Below the pieces are notes generated by a model. The model made no database searches. It had not been told where the DNA came from and was given only the letters and a program-made list of their open reading frames with translations. A stretch of 64,000 nt of DNA from Arthrobacter ramosus (lineage in GTDB: Bacteria > Actinomycetota > Actinomycetes > Actinomycetales > Micrococcaceae). The stretch's first letter is position 1; every line of letters begins with the position of its first letter. The DNA lies in the NCBI RefSeq assembly GCF_039535095.1, contig NZ_BAAAWN010000001.1:434001-498000 (forward strand), written 5' to 3'. A program made the position numbers and the translations under genes. Of this stretch, positions 40,948-49,397 are shown in pieces.

Positions 40948-42686
40948 TGAGCGAGCCCGTGCAAGGTAAAAAGAAGTCAAACAAGTCCGCCAGCGAATCC
41001 GCGGAAGCTGACAACGCAGCTGACAAGGCGAATGACAAGGCGATCGACAAGGCGATCGACAAGGCCAAGGCCGAAGCGGCACTGCCGGTCCTGGGCATCG
41101 TAGGCATGCTGCGCTGGGCCTGGACCCAGCTGACCAGCATGCGCACAGCGCTGTTCCTGCTGCTTCTCCTGGCCGTCGCGGCAGTTCCCGGATCGCTGTT
41201 CCCGCAGCGCCCGGCGAACCCTTCGATCGTGACGCAGTACATCAGCGACCACCCGGACTACGGCAAGCTCCTGGACTCCGTGCAGCTCTACGACGTGTAC
41301 TCCTCTGCCTGGTTCTCGGCGATATACATTCTTCTGTTTATCTCCCTGATCGGTTGTGTCACGCCACGGGCCATCGCCCACTACAAGGCGATGCGCTCCC
41401 AGCCGCCGCGGACCCCGAAGCGCCTGTCCCGCCTCCCGGAGTACGGCACGCTTGTGCTGCCCGCCGACGCCGGGATCCCGGCGTCGAAGGCTATCTCGGA
41501 CGCCGCCGCGGTGCTGAAGAAGCGCGGCTACCGTGTGGAGGTACGCGACGTCGACGCCGCCATGCCTTCCTTGGGTGCCGAGCGCGGCTTCCTCAAGGAA
41601 GTGGGCAACCTCGTGTTCCACGCTTCGCTGATCGGAGTGCTGGTTTCGGTGGCGGTCGGCGGGCTGTTCGGCTACAGCGGCCAGCGGATCCTGGTGGAAG
41701 GCGATACCTTCGTGAACACCTTGGTGGGCTATGACCAATTCAGCCCCGGCACCAACTTCCAGAGCAGCTGGCTGCAGCCGTATTCCATCCAGCTGAACAA
41801 GTTCGACGTCCAGTTCGACCGGGAATCGCCGGCGCACTTCGGCCAGCCCATCGACTTCACGGCCGACGTCACCACCAAGGACACCCCGGACGCGCCTGCC
41901 AAGAAGCAGGTCCTCAAGGTCAACGATCCCGTGTCACTTGGCGATACCAGCATCTACCTGACGGGCAACGGCTACGCTCCCGTCGTCACCGTCCGGGACG
42001 GCGCCGGCAACGTCGCGATGCAGGGACCTGTAGTGGCCAAGTTGCAAGGTGACAACTATTACTCCTCGGTGGTCATCAAGGTTCCCGATGCCAAGCCCGA
42101 TCAGCTCGGTTTCGCGGGGTTTTTCCTTCCCACCGCCATGGTGACGGACAAGGGTCTCGCCTACAGCGGCGATCCCTCACTCATCAACCCCCAGTTGAAC
42201 CTGAACTCGTACTATGGCGACCTCGGCCTGAACAAGGGCACCCCGCAGAACGTCTTCGAACTCGACGTAGCCAAGCTGACCCCGCTCAATGGCCGCGGCA
42301 TGGCGGACAAGGCCATCGCAATTGCCCCGGGAGGCACCTACACGCTTCCGAACGGCAAGGGCAGCATCACCTTTGACGGCGTCAAGAAGTACGTTGGCGT
42401 CGACATCCACCACAATCCGGGCCAGGCCACCGCGCTCGTGTTCGCCCTGTTGGCGGTCGCCGGACTGATTCTCTCCCTCTACCTGAACCGACGCCGCGTC
42501 TGGGTCCGGACCGGAACCCATGACGACGGGCGCACAATGGTGGAGTATGGTCTCCTTGCCCGCGGCGAGGACCACAGGCTGGCCGGCGAAGCTGCCGCGA
42601 TCCGCGAACTGCTGCAACGAGAATGGCTGCTCACCACAGAGCAGTCCACCGACACCGTTTCTTCCTCAACCTCGAAGGACCAGTAA
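40947..42686 (+). CDS. resB: Cytochrome c biogenesis protein ResB (Ccs1)
   Basis: A 579-residue membrane protein, one half of the System II heme-export/ligation complex. Helices: MRTALFLLLLLAVAAVPGSLF, AWFSAIYILLFISLIGCV, VFHASLIGVLVSVAVGGLFG, and the C-terminal ALVFALLAVAGLILSLYLNRRRV. A large extracytoplasmic domain (about 250-500) lies between the third and fourth. The N-terminal 50 residues are charged, with a repeated AIDKAIDKAK stretch from tandem DNA. Coupled to ccdA and ccsB by TGATG and TAATG junctions. Confidence 0.93.
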   Translation: MSEPVQGKKKSNKSASESAEADNAADKANDKAIDKAIDKAKAEAALPVLGIVGMLRWAWTQLTSMRTALFLLLLLAVAAVPGSLFPQRPANPSIVTQYISDHPDYGKLLDSVQLYDVYSSAWFSAIYILLFISLIGCVTPRAIAHYKAMRSQPPRTPKRLSRLPEYGTLVLPADAGIPASKAISDAAAVLKKRGYRVEVRDVDAAMPSLGAERGFLKEVGNLVFHASLIGVLVSVAVGGLFGYSGQRILVEGDTFVNTLVGYDQFSPGTNFQSSWLQPYSIQLNKFDVQFDRESPAHFGQPIDFTADVTTKDTPDAPAKKQVLKVNDPVSLGDTSIYLTGNGYAPVVTVRDGAGNVAMQGPVVAKLQGDNYYSSVVIKVPDAKPDQLGFAGFFLPTAMVTDKGLAYSGDPSLINPQLNLNSYYGDLGLNKGTPQNVFELDVAKLTPLNGRGMADKAIAIAPGGTYTLPNGKGSITFDGVKKYVGVDIHHNPGQATALVFALLAVAGLILSLYLNRRRVWVRTGTHDDGRTMVEYGLLARGEDHRLAGEAAAIRELLQREWLLTTEQSTDTVSSSTSKDQ

Positions 42687-43750
42687 TGTTCCCCATCAAC
42701 GAAACCATGGGCCAATACAGCGAGCTTTTCATGCTGCTCGCGGCCGGCACCTACACGGTGGCGTTCGTCGCTTTCGCGTGGGACCTCGCCAAGAGCAGCA
42801 AAATGCTGAAGGCAGTGGACCTCAAAGCGGCCTCTTCGGTGGCAGCCGAAGTCAAGGTTCCGGTCGCCGCCGGGCGTGCCGGTGGAAACGACGTCGGGGG
42901 ACCTGCCGGCCGTACCGAGCGCCCGACGTCGGCGATCACCTCCGTCAACCAGACCGCCGGCGGTGACATGAAGTACGCCGCCGAGCGCCGCATTCCCGCC
43001 CGCGCGGCGGTGGCAGTCGCGATCATCGGCGTGGCAGTCCATGGTGCCGGAGTCATCACCCGTGCGGTCGGCGCAGGCCGCGTGCCGTGGGGCAACATGT
43101 ACGAGTTCCTGACCACCGGTGCTTTCCTGGTGGTGGCAGTCTTCCTGCTCTCGCTGATCCGCCGCGACCTGCGCTTCCTGGGCACCTTCGTGCTGGGCCT
43201 CGCCGTGATCATGATGGTGGCAGCGTCGGTGACCTATTGGACCCCGGTAGGCCACTTGGTTCCGGCACTCCAAAGCTACTGGCTGGTCATCCACGTCTCC
43301 ATCGCCGTGATGTCGGCTTCCCTGTTCACCTTGACGTTCGCCATGTCAGCCCTGCAGTTGCTGCAATCGCACCGGCAGAAAACCCTGGCGGCGGGCGGCG
43401 TGGACAAGCTGGGCTTCATGCGCCTCGTGCCGAACGCGTTGAGCCTGGAGAACCTGTCCTACCGCATCAACACCGTGGGATTCGTGGGCTGGACCTTCAC
43501 CCTCATGTTCGGCGCGATCTGGGCCGAGAAAGCCTGGGGCCGCTTCTGGGGCTGGGACACCAAGGAAGTCTGGACCTTCGTAATCTGGGTGGTCTACGCC
43601 GGCTACCTGCACGCACGCGCCACCCGCGGCTGGACGGGAACCCGCGCGGCCTGGTTGTCGATTGCGGGCTACCTGTGCGTGATCTTCAACTTCACCGTGG
43701 TCAACGTGTTCTTCAACGGACTGCACTCGTACTCGGGGCTCTCGCAGTAA
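42686..43750 (+). CDS. ccsB: Cytochrome c biogenesis protein CcsB/CcsA (heme handling)
   Basis: A 354-residue protein with eight membrane segments and the heme-handling WWD-type motif WGRFWGWDTKEVWTFVIW. Conserved histidines occur in LVIHVSIAVM and AGYLHARAT. With ResB it ligates heme to apocytochrome c outside the cell. The insertion around residues 40-95 (after KAVDLKAA) is variable and low in hydrophobicity. A 20-bp perfect hairpin ends the operon 4 bases after the stop. Confidence 0.94.
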   Translation: MFPINETMGQYSELFMLLAAGTYTVAFVAFAWDLAKSSKMLKAVDLKAASSVAAEVKVPVAAGRAGGNDVGGPAGRTERPTSAITSVNQTAGGDMKYAAERRIPARAAVAVAIIGVAVHGAGVITRAVGAGRVPWGNMYEFLTTGAFLVVAVFLLSLIRRDLRFLGTFVLGLAVIMMVAASVTYWTPVGHLVPALQSYWLVIHVSIAVMSASLFTLTFAMSALQLLQSHRQKTLAAGGVDKLGFMRLVPNALSLENLSYRINTVGFVGWTFTLMFGAIWAEKAWGRFWGWDTKEVWTFVIWVVYAGYLHARATRGWTGTRAAWLSIAGYLCVIFNFTVVNVFFNGLHSYSGLSQ

Positions 43751-43753
43751 GTT

Positions 43754-43800
43754 CAAGGCGCTGATGCCCGCGGGCCGGGTCCGCGGGCATCAGCGCCTTG
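43754..43800. terminator. Terminator of the cytochrome c biogenesis operon
   Basis: CAAGGCGCTGATGCCCGCGG (43754-43773) is perfectly complementary to 43781-43800, with a 7-base loop. CCGTTCTGACCCTTTTT follows. Strong stem, with the T-run slightly displaced. Confidence 0.88.
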
Positions 43801-43827
43801 CCGTTCTGACCCTTTTTGGATTAACGC

Positions 43828-43866
43828 CGACGGCGACACTCCGCACTTGCGGGCGTGTCGCCGTCG
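43828..43866. terminator. Second hairpin, likely end of the minus-strand gene 43909-44286
   Basis: CGACGGCGACAC (43828-43839) pairs with GTGTCGCCGTCG (43855-43866), with an inner CCGCA/TGCGG stem. It lies 43 bases past the stop of the PLDc_N protein gene. Confidence 0.6.
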
Positions 43867-43908
43867 TTCGCGTTTCAAAAGAGGTCAGGAAGGGAGTCTC
43901 CTCGGGTC

Positions 43909-44286
43909 TCAGCTGTTGACGTCGCCGCTGTCGTCAGCCTTGGTCTCGCCCTTGAGCTTGCGTTCCTTGGCTTCGAGTTCGGCCTTGAGCTTCTTCAGCC
44001 GTTCGGCTTCGGCCTGGTTGCGACGGCGGACCTCCAGGTTGCGGAGAAAGTCGGGGTCGTCGTCGGGGGCGGTGGGGTGGCTCGTGGGCTGCGGGGTGGG
44101 CCGGATGTTGTAGGGACGGCCGATAAGGAACCAGAGGACCGCGCCGAGAACCGGCAGCAGGATCATCACGACAATCCATGCGGTTTTGGAAATTCCCCGG
44201 GTAGAGCGGCGGTCGGTGCGGATGACGTCCACCAGCCCATAGACGAACACGAGCAGGACGGCGACAACTGCAACAACGCGGAGCAT
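43909..44286 (-). CDS. PLDc N-terminal-domain membrane protein
   Basis: A 125-residue protein. Two membrane segments, VVAVVAVLLVFVYGLVDVI and AWIVVMILLPVLGAVLWFLIGRP, form the phospholipase D N-terminal (PLDc_N) domain. A charged coiled-coil tail follows (RNLEVRRRNQAEAERLKKLKAELEAKERK). No catalytic domain is attached. Such proteins are common near men and ccs genes in Micrococcaceae; function unknown. ATG 44286 is chosen; the frame extends to 44316 only. Confidence 0.83.
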   Translation of the reverse strand: MLRVVAVVAVLLVFVYGLVDVIRTDRRSTRGISKTAWIVVMILLPVLGAVLWFLIGRPYNIRPTPQPTSHPTAPDDDPDFLRNLEVRRRNQAEAERLKKLKAELEAKERKLKGETKADDSGDVNS

Positions 44287-44367
44287 ACCGTCAAGTCTAG
44301 TCGCCGCCGGGTCCAACGATAGCTGTGCGATCAGGGTGCAATCAGGCTGTGAGGCTAAACTTGATCC

Positions 44368-44676
44368 GTGGCTTTCCTCAAATACTCCCTGATCCGCCTG
44401 GCGATCTTCGTACCGCTCTTCGTCCTCTTCGCCCTCCTTCAGACGGGTTTGTTCCTGGCAGCGATTTTCGCGGGCCTCATCGCGTTCGCCGTCAGCTACC
44501 TGTTCTTCCAGAAGCAGCGCGACGCCGCCACTGCTGCTATGCGCGAACGTTTCTCCGGGCGGGCCAAGCCCATCCGCTCTGCGTTGGAGATTGAAGATGC
44601 CTCGATCGAGGACCGGCTGGTCGATGAAAACCCTGCGGTAACGGTCGAGAACGACCGACGCCCCAAGGAATCCTAG
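44368..44676 (+). CDS. DUF4229 membrane protein
   Basis: A 102-residue protein with two helices in its N-terminal half: LIRLAIFVPLFVLFALLQTG and FLAAIFAGLIAFAVSYLFF. A cytosolic tail includes KQRDAATAAMRERFSGR and an acidic end. DUF4229 genes lie next to menA in many actinobacteria, and a link with quinone synthesis is possible but untested. GTG start at 44368. The next bases are a repeat element shared with the menA 3' end. Confidence 0.83.
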   Translation: MAFLKYSLIRLAIFVPLFVLFALLQTGLFLAAIFAGLIAFAVSYLFFQKQRDAATAAMRERFSGRAKPIRSALEIEDASIEDRLVDENPAVTVENDRRPKES

Positions 44677-44686
44677 AAACTCAAAG

Positions 44687-44804
44687 CTGAGCGAGGGTTC
44701 GGGAAAACCGGCCTATATGTGAGCGAGGGTTAGGGGGGAGGACGCTCGCTCACATGACTGAGCGAGGGTTCGGGAAAACCGGGCTATATGTGAGCGAGGG
44801 TTAG
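44687..44804. repeat. Two 47-bp direct repeats with an inverted centre (family C)
   Basis: 44687-44733 and 44758-44804 are identical at 46 of 47 positions; both read CTGAGCGAGGGTTCGGGAAA... TATGTGAGCGAGGGTTAG. Between them, CGCTCGCTCACAT is the complement of ATGTGAGCGAG, so each unit can fold with the centre. The element fills the space between convergent DUF4229 and menA genes, and its last bases form the menA stop codon (44801-44803). Confidence 0.88.
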
Positions 44805-45682
44805 AAGCCGTGGCTCAGGACGAGGCCCAGCGAGAACAGCACGCTGTAGCCGAGATTGATCAGTCCGGTCTGCTTGAGCACCGGAATGAGGCTCTTGCGC
44901 TTCCTGCCGTTGACCATGAGCCAGGCCGGCATGAGGCAGGCGGGGATCAGCAGCAGCACTATAAGCATCCAGGGCTTGGTAGGCGCCAACACCACCACCA
45001 ATAGGATCGCGACTGCCAGCATCAGGACGTAGCTCTCGCGGGCATGGCGGTCGCCCAGCCGCACGGCCAGTGTCCGCTTGCCCGCCACCATGTCCGTGGG
45101 GATGTCGCGCACATTGTTGGCCATCAGCAGGGCGCAGGCGATCAATCCTGTGCCAATGGCGCCGATGATGGCCGGAAGGCTCACTTGCCCGGCCTGCGTG
45201 TAGGTGGTGCCCAGCGTTGCCACCAGGCCGAAGAAGACAAACACGAACAGGTCGCCAAAGCCCATGTAGCCGTACGGGTTCTTGCCGCCGGTGTACCCCC
45301 AGGCAGCAAGGACGCAGCCGATTCCCACCAGGATCAGCCACCAGCTCTGCGTGATGATCACCAGGACCAGGCCGAAAATCATGGCCAGGCCGAAGGCTCC
45401 GAAGGCGGCCCACTTGACGTGGTCGGGGCGTGCCGCGCCGGAACCGACCAGCCGGAGCGGACCCACGCGGTCCTCATCGGTGCCGCGGATGCCGTCCGAG
45501 TAGTCGTTGGCGTAGTTGACCCCGATCTGCAGGAGCAGCGCCACGAGGGCGGCGAGGATGGCATTCAAGAGCCGGAAAGATTGAAGCTCGTAGGCGGACG
45601 CTGTGCCGATCAGCACCGGCGCGATCGCTGCCGGCAGGGTGCGCAGGCGGGCGCCTTGAATCCATTGTGCAGCTGTTGCCAC
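44801..45682 (-). CDS. menA: 1,4-dihydroxy-2-naphthoate polyprenyltransferase
   Basis: A 293-residue UbiA-superfamily prenyltransferase that attaches the polyprenyl chain to DHNA in menaquinone synthesis. Asp-rich motif 1 is GVNYANDYSDGIRGTDEDR; motif 2 is LMANNVRDIPTDMVAGKRTLAV. About eight membrane helices; the protein begins AQWIQGARLRTLPAAIAPVLIG. GTG 45682 (GAGGT upstream) is chosen as in homologs; ATG 45721 would add 13 residues. Its stop codon is supplied by the repeat element. The menE gene follows upstream on the same strand, about 60 bp away. Confidence 0.93.
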   Translation of the reverse strand: MATAAQWIQGARLRTLPAAIAPVLIGTASAYELQSFRLLNAILAALVALLLQIGVNYANDYSDGIRGTDEDRVGPLRLVGSGAARPDHVKWAAFGAFGLAMIFGLVLVIITQSWWLILVGIGCVLAAWGYTGGKNPYGYMGFGDLFVFVFFGLVATLGTTYTQAGQVSLPAIIGAIGTGLIACALLMANNVRDIPTDMVAGKRTLAVRLGDRHARESYVLMLAVAILLVVVLAPTKPWMLIVLLLIPACLMPAWLMVNGRKRKSLIPVLKQTGLINLGYSVLFSLGLVLSHGF

Positions 45683-45743
45683 GTTCAGTACCTCGTGTTG
45701 TTTCGCGTTGGGGGAAGGCAAATGACGGTCGGGGAGAACGTGT

Positions 45744-46877
45744 CTATTCTCCCTGATGCACCTCGGTGAGAAGCTCGATCATCGCCAGCCGGTCCGGCTT
45801 TCCATTAGGGAGCATGATGAGTCCATCCGTGGTCAGCACTGTTTTCGGAGCGAGGGTCCCTAGCGATTCCTGGCAGTGGGCCTTGTAGTCTGCGATGCTT
45901 TCCGGGGAGCTGTCCTCGACGGCAACATACGCTGCCACCGCCTGGCCCCACTCCCGGGAAGGCACCCCGGCCACGAAAGCCGCCGTGACGCCGTCGAACT
46001 TTTCAAGCTCAGCCTGGATGAACGCGGCGGAGGCTTTGACGCCGCCGGTGATGATGACGTCGTCGGCGCGTCCCAGCACAGTGAGCGTACCGTCGGCGGC
46101 GAGCTCGCCAAGATCGTTGGTGCGGTACCAGCGGGTGCCGTCCTCCTCGAAGAACGCTTCGGCAGTCGCCTCGGGCGCGTCCAGGTAACCGGAAGCCACG
46201 GTGTCGCCGCCCAGGAGGACCCGGCCGTCGTCGTCGAGCATGACCTGGACGCCCTCAAGCGGCCTTCCGTCGTACACGCAACCGCCGCACGTCTCAGCCG
46301 AGCCATAGGTGGTCACGACCTTCAGCCCGGCCTCCCTGGCGGCGTCCAGCAGCGGCGCGGGCGCGGGCGCGCCGCCCAGAAGGATGGCATTGAAGCGGCG
46401 AAGCATCGCGAGGGTCTGCGGCGAGGGCGAGTCCAGGAGCCGCTGCAGCTGCGTCGGCACCAAGGAGGTGAAGCGGATCGTGTCGGTCAGCTCTTCGGCG
46501 CCGGAGGTGAAGGCCTCGGGAGTGAAGCCGTTCGAGAGGTCCATGGCCCACGGACGCGTGCCCGCGAAGAGGGAGCGGACCAACACCTGGACCCCGGCGA
46601 CGTATTGCAGCGGCAGGGCCAGAAGCCATTGGCCCTCGCCCCGGAGCGCGATGGCCGTGGCCATGGAAGAAGCAGCGAGCTCGTCGACCGTGAGCACCGT
46701 GGCCTTGGGCGTACCGGTGGAACCGGAGGTGCGGACCACTACCGCGGCGTCATCGAAACCGGGCGTCTCAACGGGGACCGCCACCGGGGTGCCGTCCTCC
46801 GGGACGAAGATTTCGACGGCGGGTCCCTCGTCGTGGAGGGCGGCGGCGAGGGCTTTGAGAACGGGATCGATGTTCAC
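45744..46877 (-). CDS. menE: o-succinylbenzoate-CoA ligase, AMP-binding
   Basis: A 377-residue acyl-CoA synthetase, shorter than canonical MenE (about 450-500) but normal for actinobacterial copies. AMP-binding signature VVVRTSGSTGTPKATVLT (about 85-102), TYGSAETCGGCVYDG, WYRTNDLGELAADG and the hinge LGRADDVIITGGVKASAAF. The C-terminal domain with GLIMLPNGKPDRLAM carries the catalytic Lys. It activates o-succinylbenzoate to the CoA ester used by MenB, encoded 9 bp upstream. GTG start at 46877. Confidence 0.88.
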   Translation of the reverse strand: MNIDPVLKALAAALHDEGPAVEIFVPEDGTPVAVPVETPGFDDAAVVVRTSGSTGTPKATVLTVDELAASSMATAIALRGEGQWLLALPLQYVAGVQVLVRSLFAGTRPWAMDLSNGFTPEAFTSGAEELTDTIRFTSLVPTQLQRLLDSPSPQTLAMLRRFNAILLGGAPAPAPLLDAAREAGLKVVTTYGSAETCGGCVYDGRPLEGVQVMLDDDGRVLLGGDTVASGYLDAPEATAEAFFEEDGTRWYRTNDLGELAADGTLTVLGRADDVIITGGVKASAAFIQAELEKFDGVTAAFVAGVPSREWGQAVAAYVAVEDSSPESIADYKAHCQESLGTLAPKTVLTTDGLIMLPNGKPDRLAMIELLTEVHQGE

Positions 46878-46886
46878 GGGCGAGTC

Positions 46887-47840
46887 CTAGAAGTAGTAAG
46901 GGAAGTTGGACCAGTCCGGATCGCGCTTCTCGAGGAAGGCTTCCTTGCCCTCGACGGCTTCGTCCGTCATGTATGCCAGGCGCGTGGCCTCCCCGGCGAA
47001 CACCTGCTGGCCGGCCAGGCCGTCGTCGGCGAGGTTGAAGGCGAACTTGAGCATGCGGATGGCTTGCGGGGATTGGCGCGCGATGTCCGCCGCGTACTCC
47101 AAGGCAACCTCCTCGAGGCGCTCGTGGTCCACGGCTTCGTTGACTGCACCCATGCGCACCATGTCCTCCGCGGAATATTCACGGGCCAGGAAGAAGATCT
47201 CGCGGGCGGCTTTCTGCCCGATCTGGCGGGCGAGCAGCGCCGAGCCGTAGCCGGCGTCGAAACTTCCCACGGTGGCGTCGGTCTGCTTGAACTTGCCGTG
47301 CTCGCGGGAGGCGATGGTGAGGTCAGAGACAACGTGCAGCGAGTGCCCGCCACCTGCGGCCCAGCCGTTCACGACCGCGATGACCACCTTAGGCATGGTC
47401 CGCATGAGCCGCTGGACTTCCAGGATGTGCAAGCGGCCGGCCCGGGCGGGGTCGATGCTCTCCTGCGTCTCGCCGTCGGCGTACCGGTACCCGTCTCGTC
47501 CGCGGATCCGCTGGTCACCGCCGGAACAGAAGGAATGGCCGCCGTCCTTGGGGGAGGGACCGTTTCCGGTGAGGAGCACTGTGGCGACATCCGGAGTCAT
47601 CCGGGCGTGGTCCATGGCGCGGTAGAGCTCGTCAACGGTGCCGGGACGGAAGGCGTTGCGGACCTCCGGGCGGTTGAAGGCAATCCGGACCGTCGGAACG
47701 TCCCTCGTCACTTTTCCGTCGGCGTCCCGCTCGACCTGCCGGTGGTACGTCATGTCCTGGAAATCGTCGAAACCGGACACGGTGCGCCAGCGCGACGGGT
47801 CAAAGACGTCGGATACCTTGGCGGGGAAGTCGTTGCTCAC
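46887..47840 (-). CDS. menB: 1,4-dihydroxy-2-naphthoyl-CoA synthase
   Basis: A 317-residue crotonase-fold enzyme closing the second ring of menaquinone. Signatures: VRIAFNRPEVRNAFRPGTVDELYRA, FCSGGDQRIRGRDGY (oxyanion hole region), VVIAVVNGWAAGGGHSLHVVSDLTIAS and TDATVGSFDAGYGSALLAR (MenB-specific Asp/Ser region). It is longer than E. coli MenB, typical of actinobacteria. GTG start at 47840. It starts the men unit (menB-menE-menA). MenD, MenF, MenC and MenH are not in the window. Confidence 0.93.
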   Translation of the reverse strand: MSNDFPAKVSDVFDPSRWRTVSGFDDFQDMTYHRQVERDADGKVTRDVPTVRIAFNRPEVRNAFRPGTVDELYRAMDHARMTPDVATVLLTGNGPSPKDGGHSFCSGGDQRIRGRDGYRYADGETQESIDPARAGRLHILEVQRLMRTMPKVVIAVVNGWAAGGGHSLHVVSDLTIASREHGKFKQTDATVGSFDAGYGSALLARQIGQKAAREIFFLAREYSAEDMVRMGAVNEAVDHERLEEVALEYAADIARQSPQAIRMLKFAFNLADDGLAGQQVFAGEATRLAYMTDEAVEGKEAFLEKRDPDWSNFPYYF

Positions 47841-47861
47841 CCTCAGAGTCTAGTAATCCGC

Positions 47862-48299
47862 TCAGCTGATGCAGAACTCGTTGCCTTCGGGATCCGCCAT
47901 GGTGTGCCATTCGTGCGGCCCTTGCTTGGCCGTCCAGAGGTATTTCGCGCCGCGCGCTTCCAATGTGGCGCGGACTTCGTCCTTGTCCTGTCCGTTGAGG
48001 CGCACGTCCCAGTGAACCCGGTTCTTGACGGTCTTGTCCTCCGGAACGGTCTGGAACAGGAAGCGGCGGCGGGCGTCCTTGTCCTGGTCTTCTTCGGGGC
48101 CGATGGCCGCGCCGTCCTTCCACACCAGGTTGCCGTTGTGGGTGGTCGTTTCAGCCTCCGTGGCAAAGCCTTGATCGACCATGGACCGGATGAACGCTTC
48201 GTCCTGGGGCTCCACGATCCACTCGAGCGTCTCGGCCCACCAATCGGCGAGGACGTGCGGATTCTTGCAGTCGATCACTACCTGAAAGTTCAGTGCCAT
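47862..48299 (-). CDS. VOC-family (glyoxalase-like) protein
   Basis: A 145-residue protein of the glyoxalase-like-domain group: MALNFQVVIDCKNPHVLADWWAETLEWI at the start, LVWKDGAAIG, NRVHWDVRLNGQDKDEVRATL and HTMADPEGNEFCIS at the end, where the terminal Glu is a typical metal ligand. These small vicinal-oxygen-chelate proteins have no defined substrate. It lies 22 bp from menB on the same strand, so it may be the first gene of that unit. Confidence 0.85.
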   Translation of the reverse strand: MALNFQVVIDCKNPHVLADWWAETLEWIVEPQDEAFIRSMVDQGFATEAETTTHNGNLVWKDGAAIGPEEDQDKDARRRFLFQTVPEDKTVKNRVHWDVRLNGQDKDEVRATLEARGAKYLWTAKQGPHEWHTMADPEGNEFCIS

Positions 48300-48366
48300 G
48301 GACTGAACCTACGACGACGGCGCGTGGCCGGGGAAGAGCCTAGCGGACAGTTCCGGTCCGGGTTTC

Positions 48367-48432
48367 CCAACTGACTCGCATTTGTTGTCGCTTAGCGGCC
48401 TGAAAACGACATCTACTGCGAGTTAGTTGGGT
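48367..48432. repeat. Palindromic repeat family A, copy 2
   Basis: 66 bp: CCCAACTGACTCGCATTTGT at the left, GCGAGTTAGTTGGG at the right, with a less perfect centre (GTCGCTTAGCGGCCTGAAAACGAC). It is followed by short direct repeats GGTTGGGTGGGCTAGG. Lies between two minus-strand genes (36 bases from the CPBP gene's stop). Confidence 0.85.
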
Positions 48433-48467
48433 GGGCTAGGCAGGTTGGGTGGGCTAGGTGGGTTGGG

Positions 48468-49196
48468 TCAGCCGCCCAGGAGTTGCGGCGGGATCGCGTA
48501 GATCAGCACGACCGCCAACAGGTTCTTGGCGGCGTGAACGAAGTAGGAGAACATCACGTTCTTGCCTGTCCAGACGTAGACGGCCACCAGGACAACGCCC
48601 ATTCCGAGGTACGGGGCCAGGGCGGGAAGTACCAGGCCTTCACGTCCCACGACGTGGATGGCGGCGAAGCAAAGCACGGACAGGGCGCAACAGAGCCAAA
48701 TGTTGACACGACGGGACAGCTTGCCGATGAGCAGGTGCCGGAACAGGTATTCCTCCACGAAGGGACCCAGCACCACCAGCAAAGGCACCACGAACCAAGC
48801 CGGCAGTTGCAGCACGAGGGACTGCAAGCCCAGTTGGTTTTGCGACGACTTGGCCGAGCCGGTAACCGTCACCAGGATGGCGGTGATCACCAGCATCGCC
48901 ACGATGGACAGCGGAATCATGGCAAGCGTGAACCACGGACGGGTGGCCAGGATCAGGAGGTCGCGGGCTATGACGCGCCACGCAGCCGCAACCGCGAACA
49001 GGCCGACCGAAGCGTAGAAAGCGAGGTTGATGGCGAAGACGGCGATTGCCGGATCGGGAAAGATCCGCTGCACGAAAGTCGTCACCGGGGCGGTGGCGAG
49101 GCTCAGAACGGCCGCCAATGACACATAGAGTCCGAAAGCCGCAGCGTCCAAGCCCGTGAAACGGTATAGCCTGCCGGCTGACGGAATGGTGCCCAT
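48468..49196 (-). CDS. CPBP-family intramembrane metalloprotease
   Basis: A 242-residue membrane protein with about seven helices. CPBP (Rce1-like) motifs: EEYLFRHLLIGKL (motif 1, Glu-Glu...Arg), FAAIHVVG (motif 2 His) and FSYFVHAAKNLLAV (motif 3, His and Asn). These abortive-infection-type or bacteriocin-immunity-like proteases cleave prenylated or small membrane substrates in eukaryotes; bacterial substrates are unknown. ATG 49196 is chosen. A very long open frame continues upstream to 51398 but is the antisense shadow of the permease gene. Confidence 0.87.
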   Translation of the reverse strand: MGTIPSAGRLYRFTGLDAAAFGLYVSLAAVLSLATAPVTTFVQRIFPDPAIAVFAINLAFYASVGLFAVAAAWRVIARDLLILATRPWFTLAMIPLSIVAMLVITAILVTVTGSAKSSQNQLGLQSLVLQLPAWFVVPLLVVLGPFVEEYLFRHLLIGKLSRRVNIWLCCALSVLCFAAIHVVGREGLVLPALAPYLGMGVVLVAVYVWTGKNVMFSYFVHAAKNLLAVVLIYAIPPQLLGG

Positions 49197-49397
49197 ATGT
49201 CCAGCGTAACGCCCCTGTTTGTTGCCCGCGTCACGCTCCGCCGAAATCACCGGGTAGGATGGTTTTGCCGGATTTACCTTCGACGCTTCCGTGTTTTCGC
49301 TACTGATTCGACTCGCCAACAGGGTGAAAGCTCGAATTGCTTGTGCCGATGCGCGTGAAGCCAGGGCCGGCATCTCCTCAACCCACAAGGAACAGCT

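Noticed and set aside
45876..48374. 832-codon open frame on the plus strand
   Set aside because: Covers the menE, menB and VOC genes in antisense. All three have strong family signatures on the minus strand.
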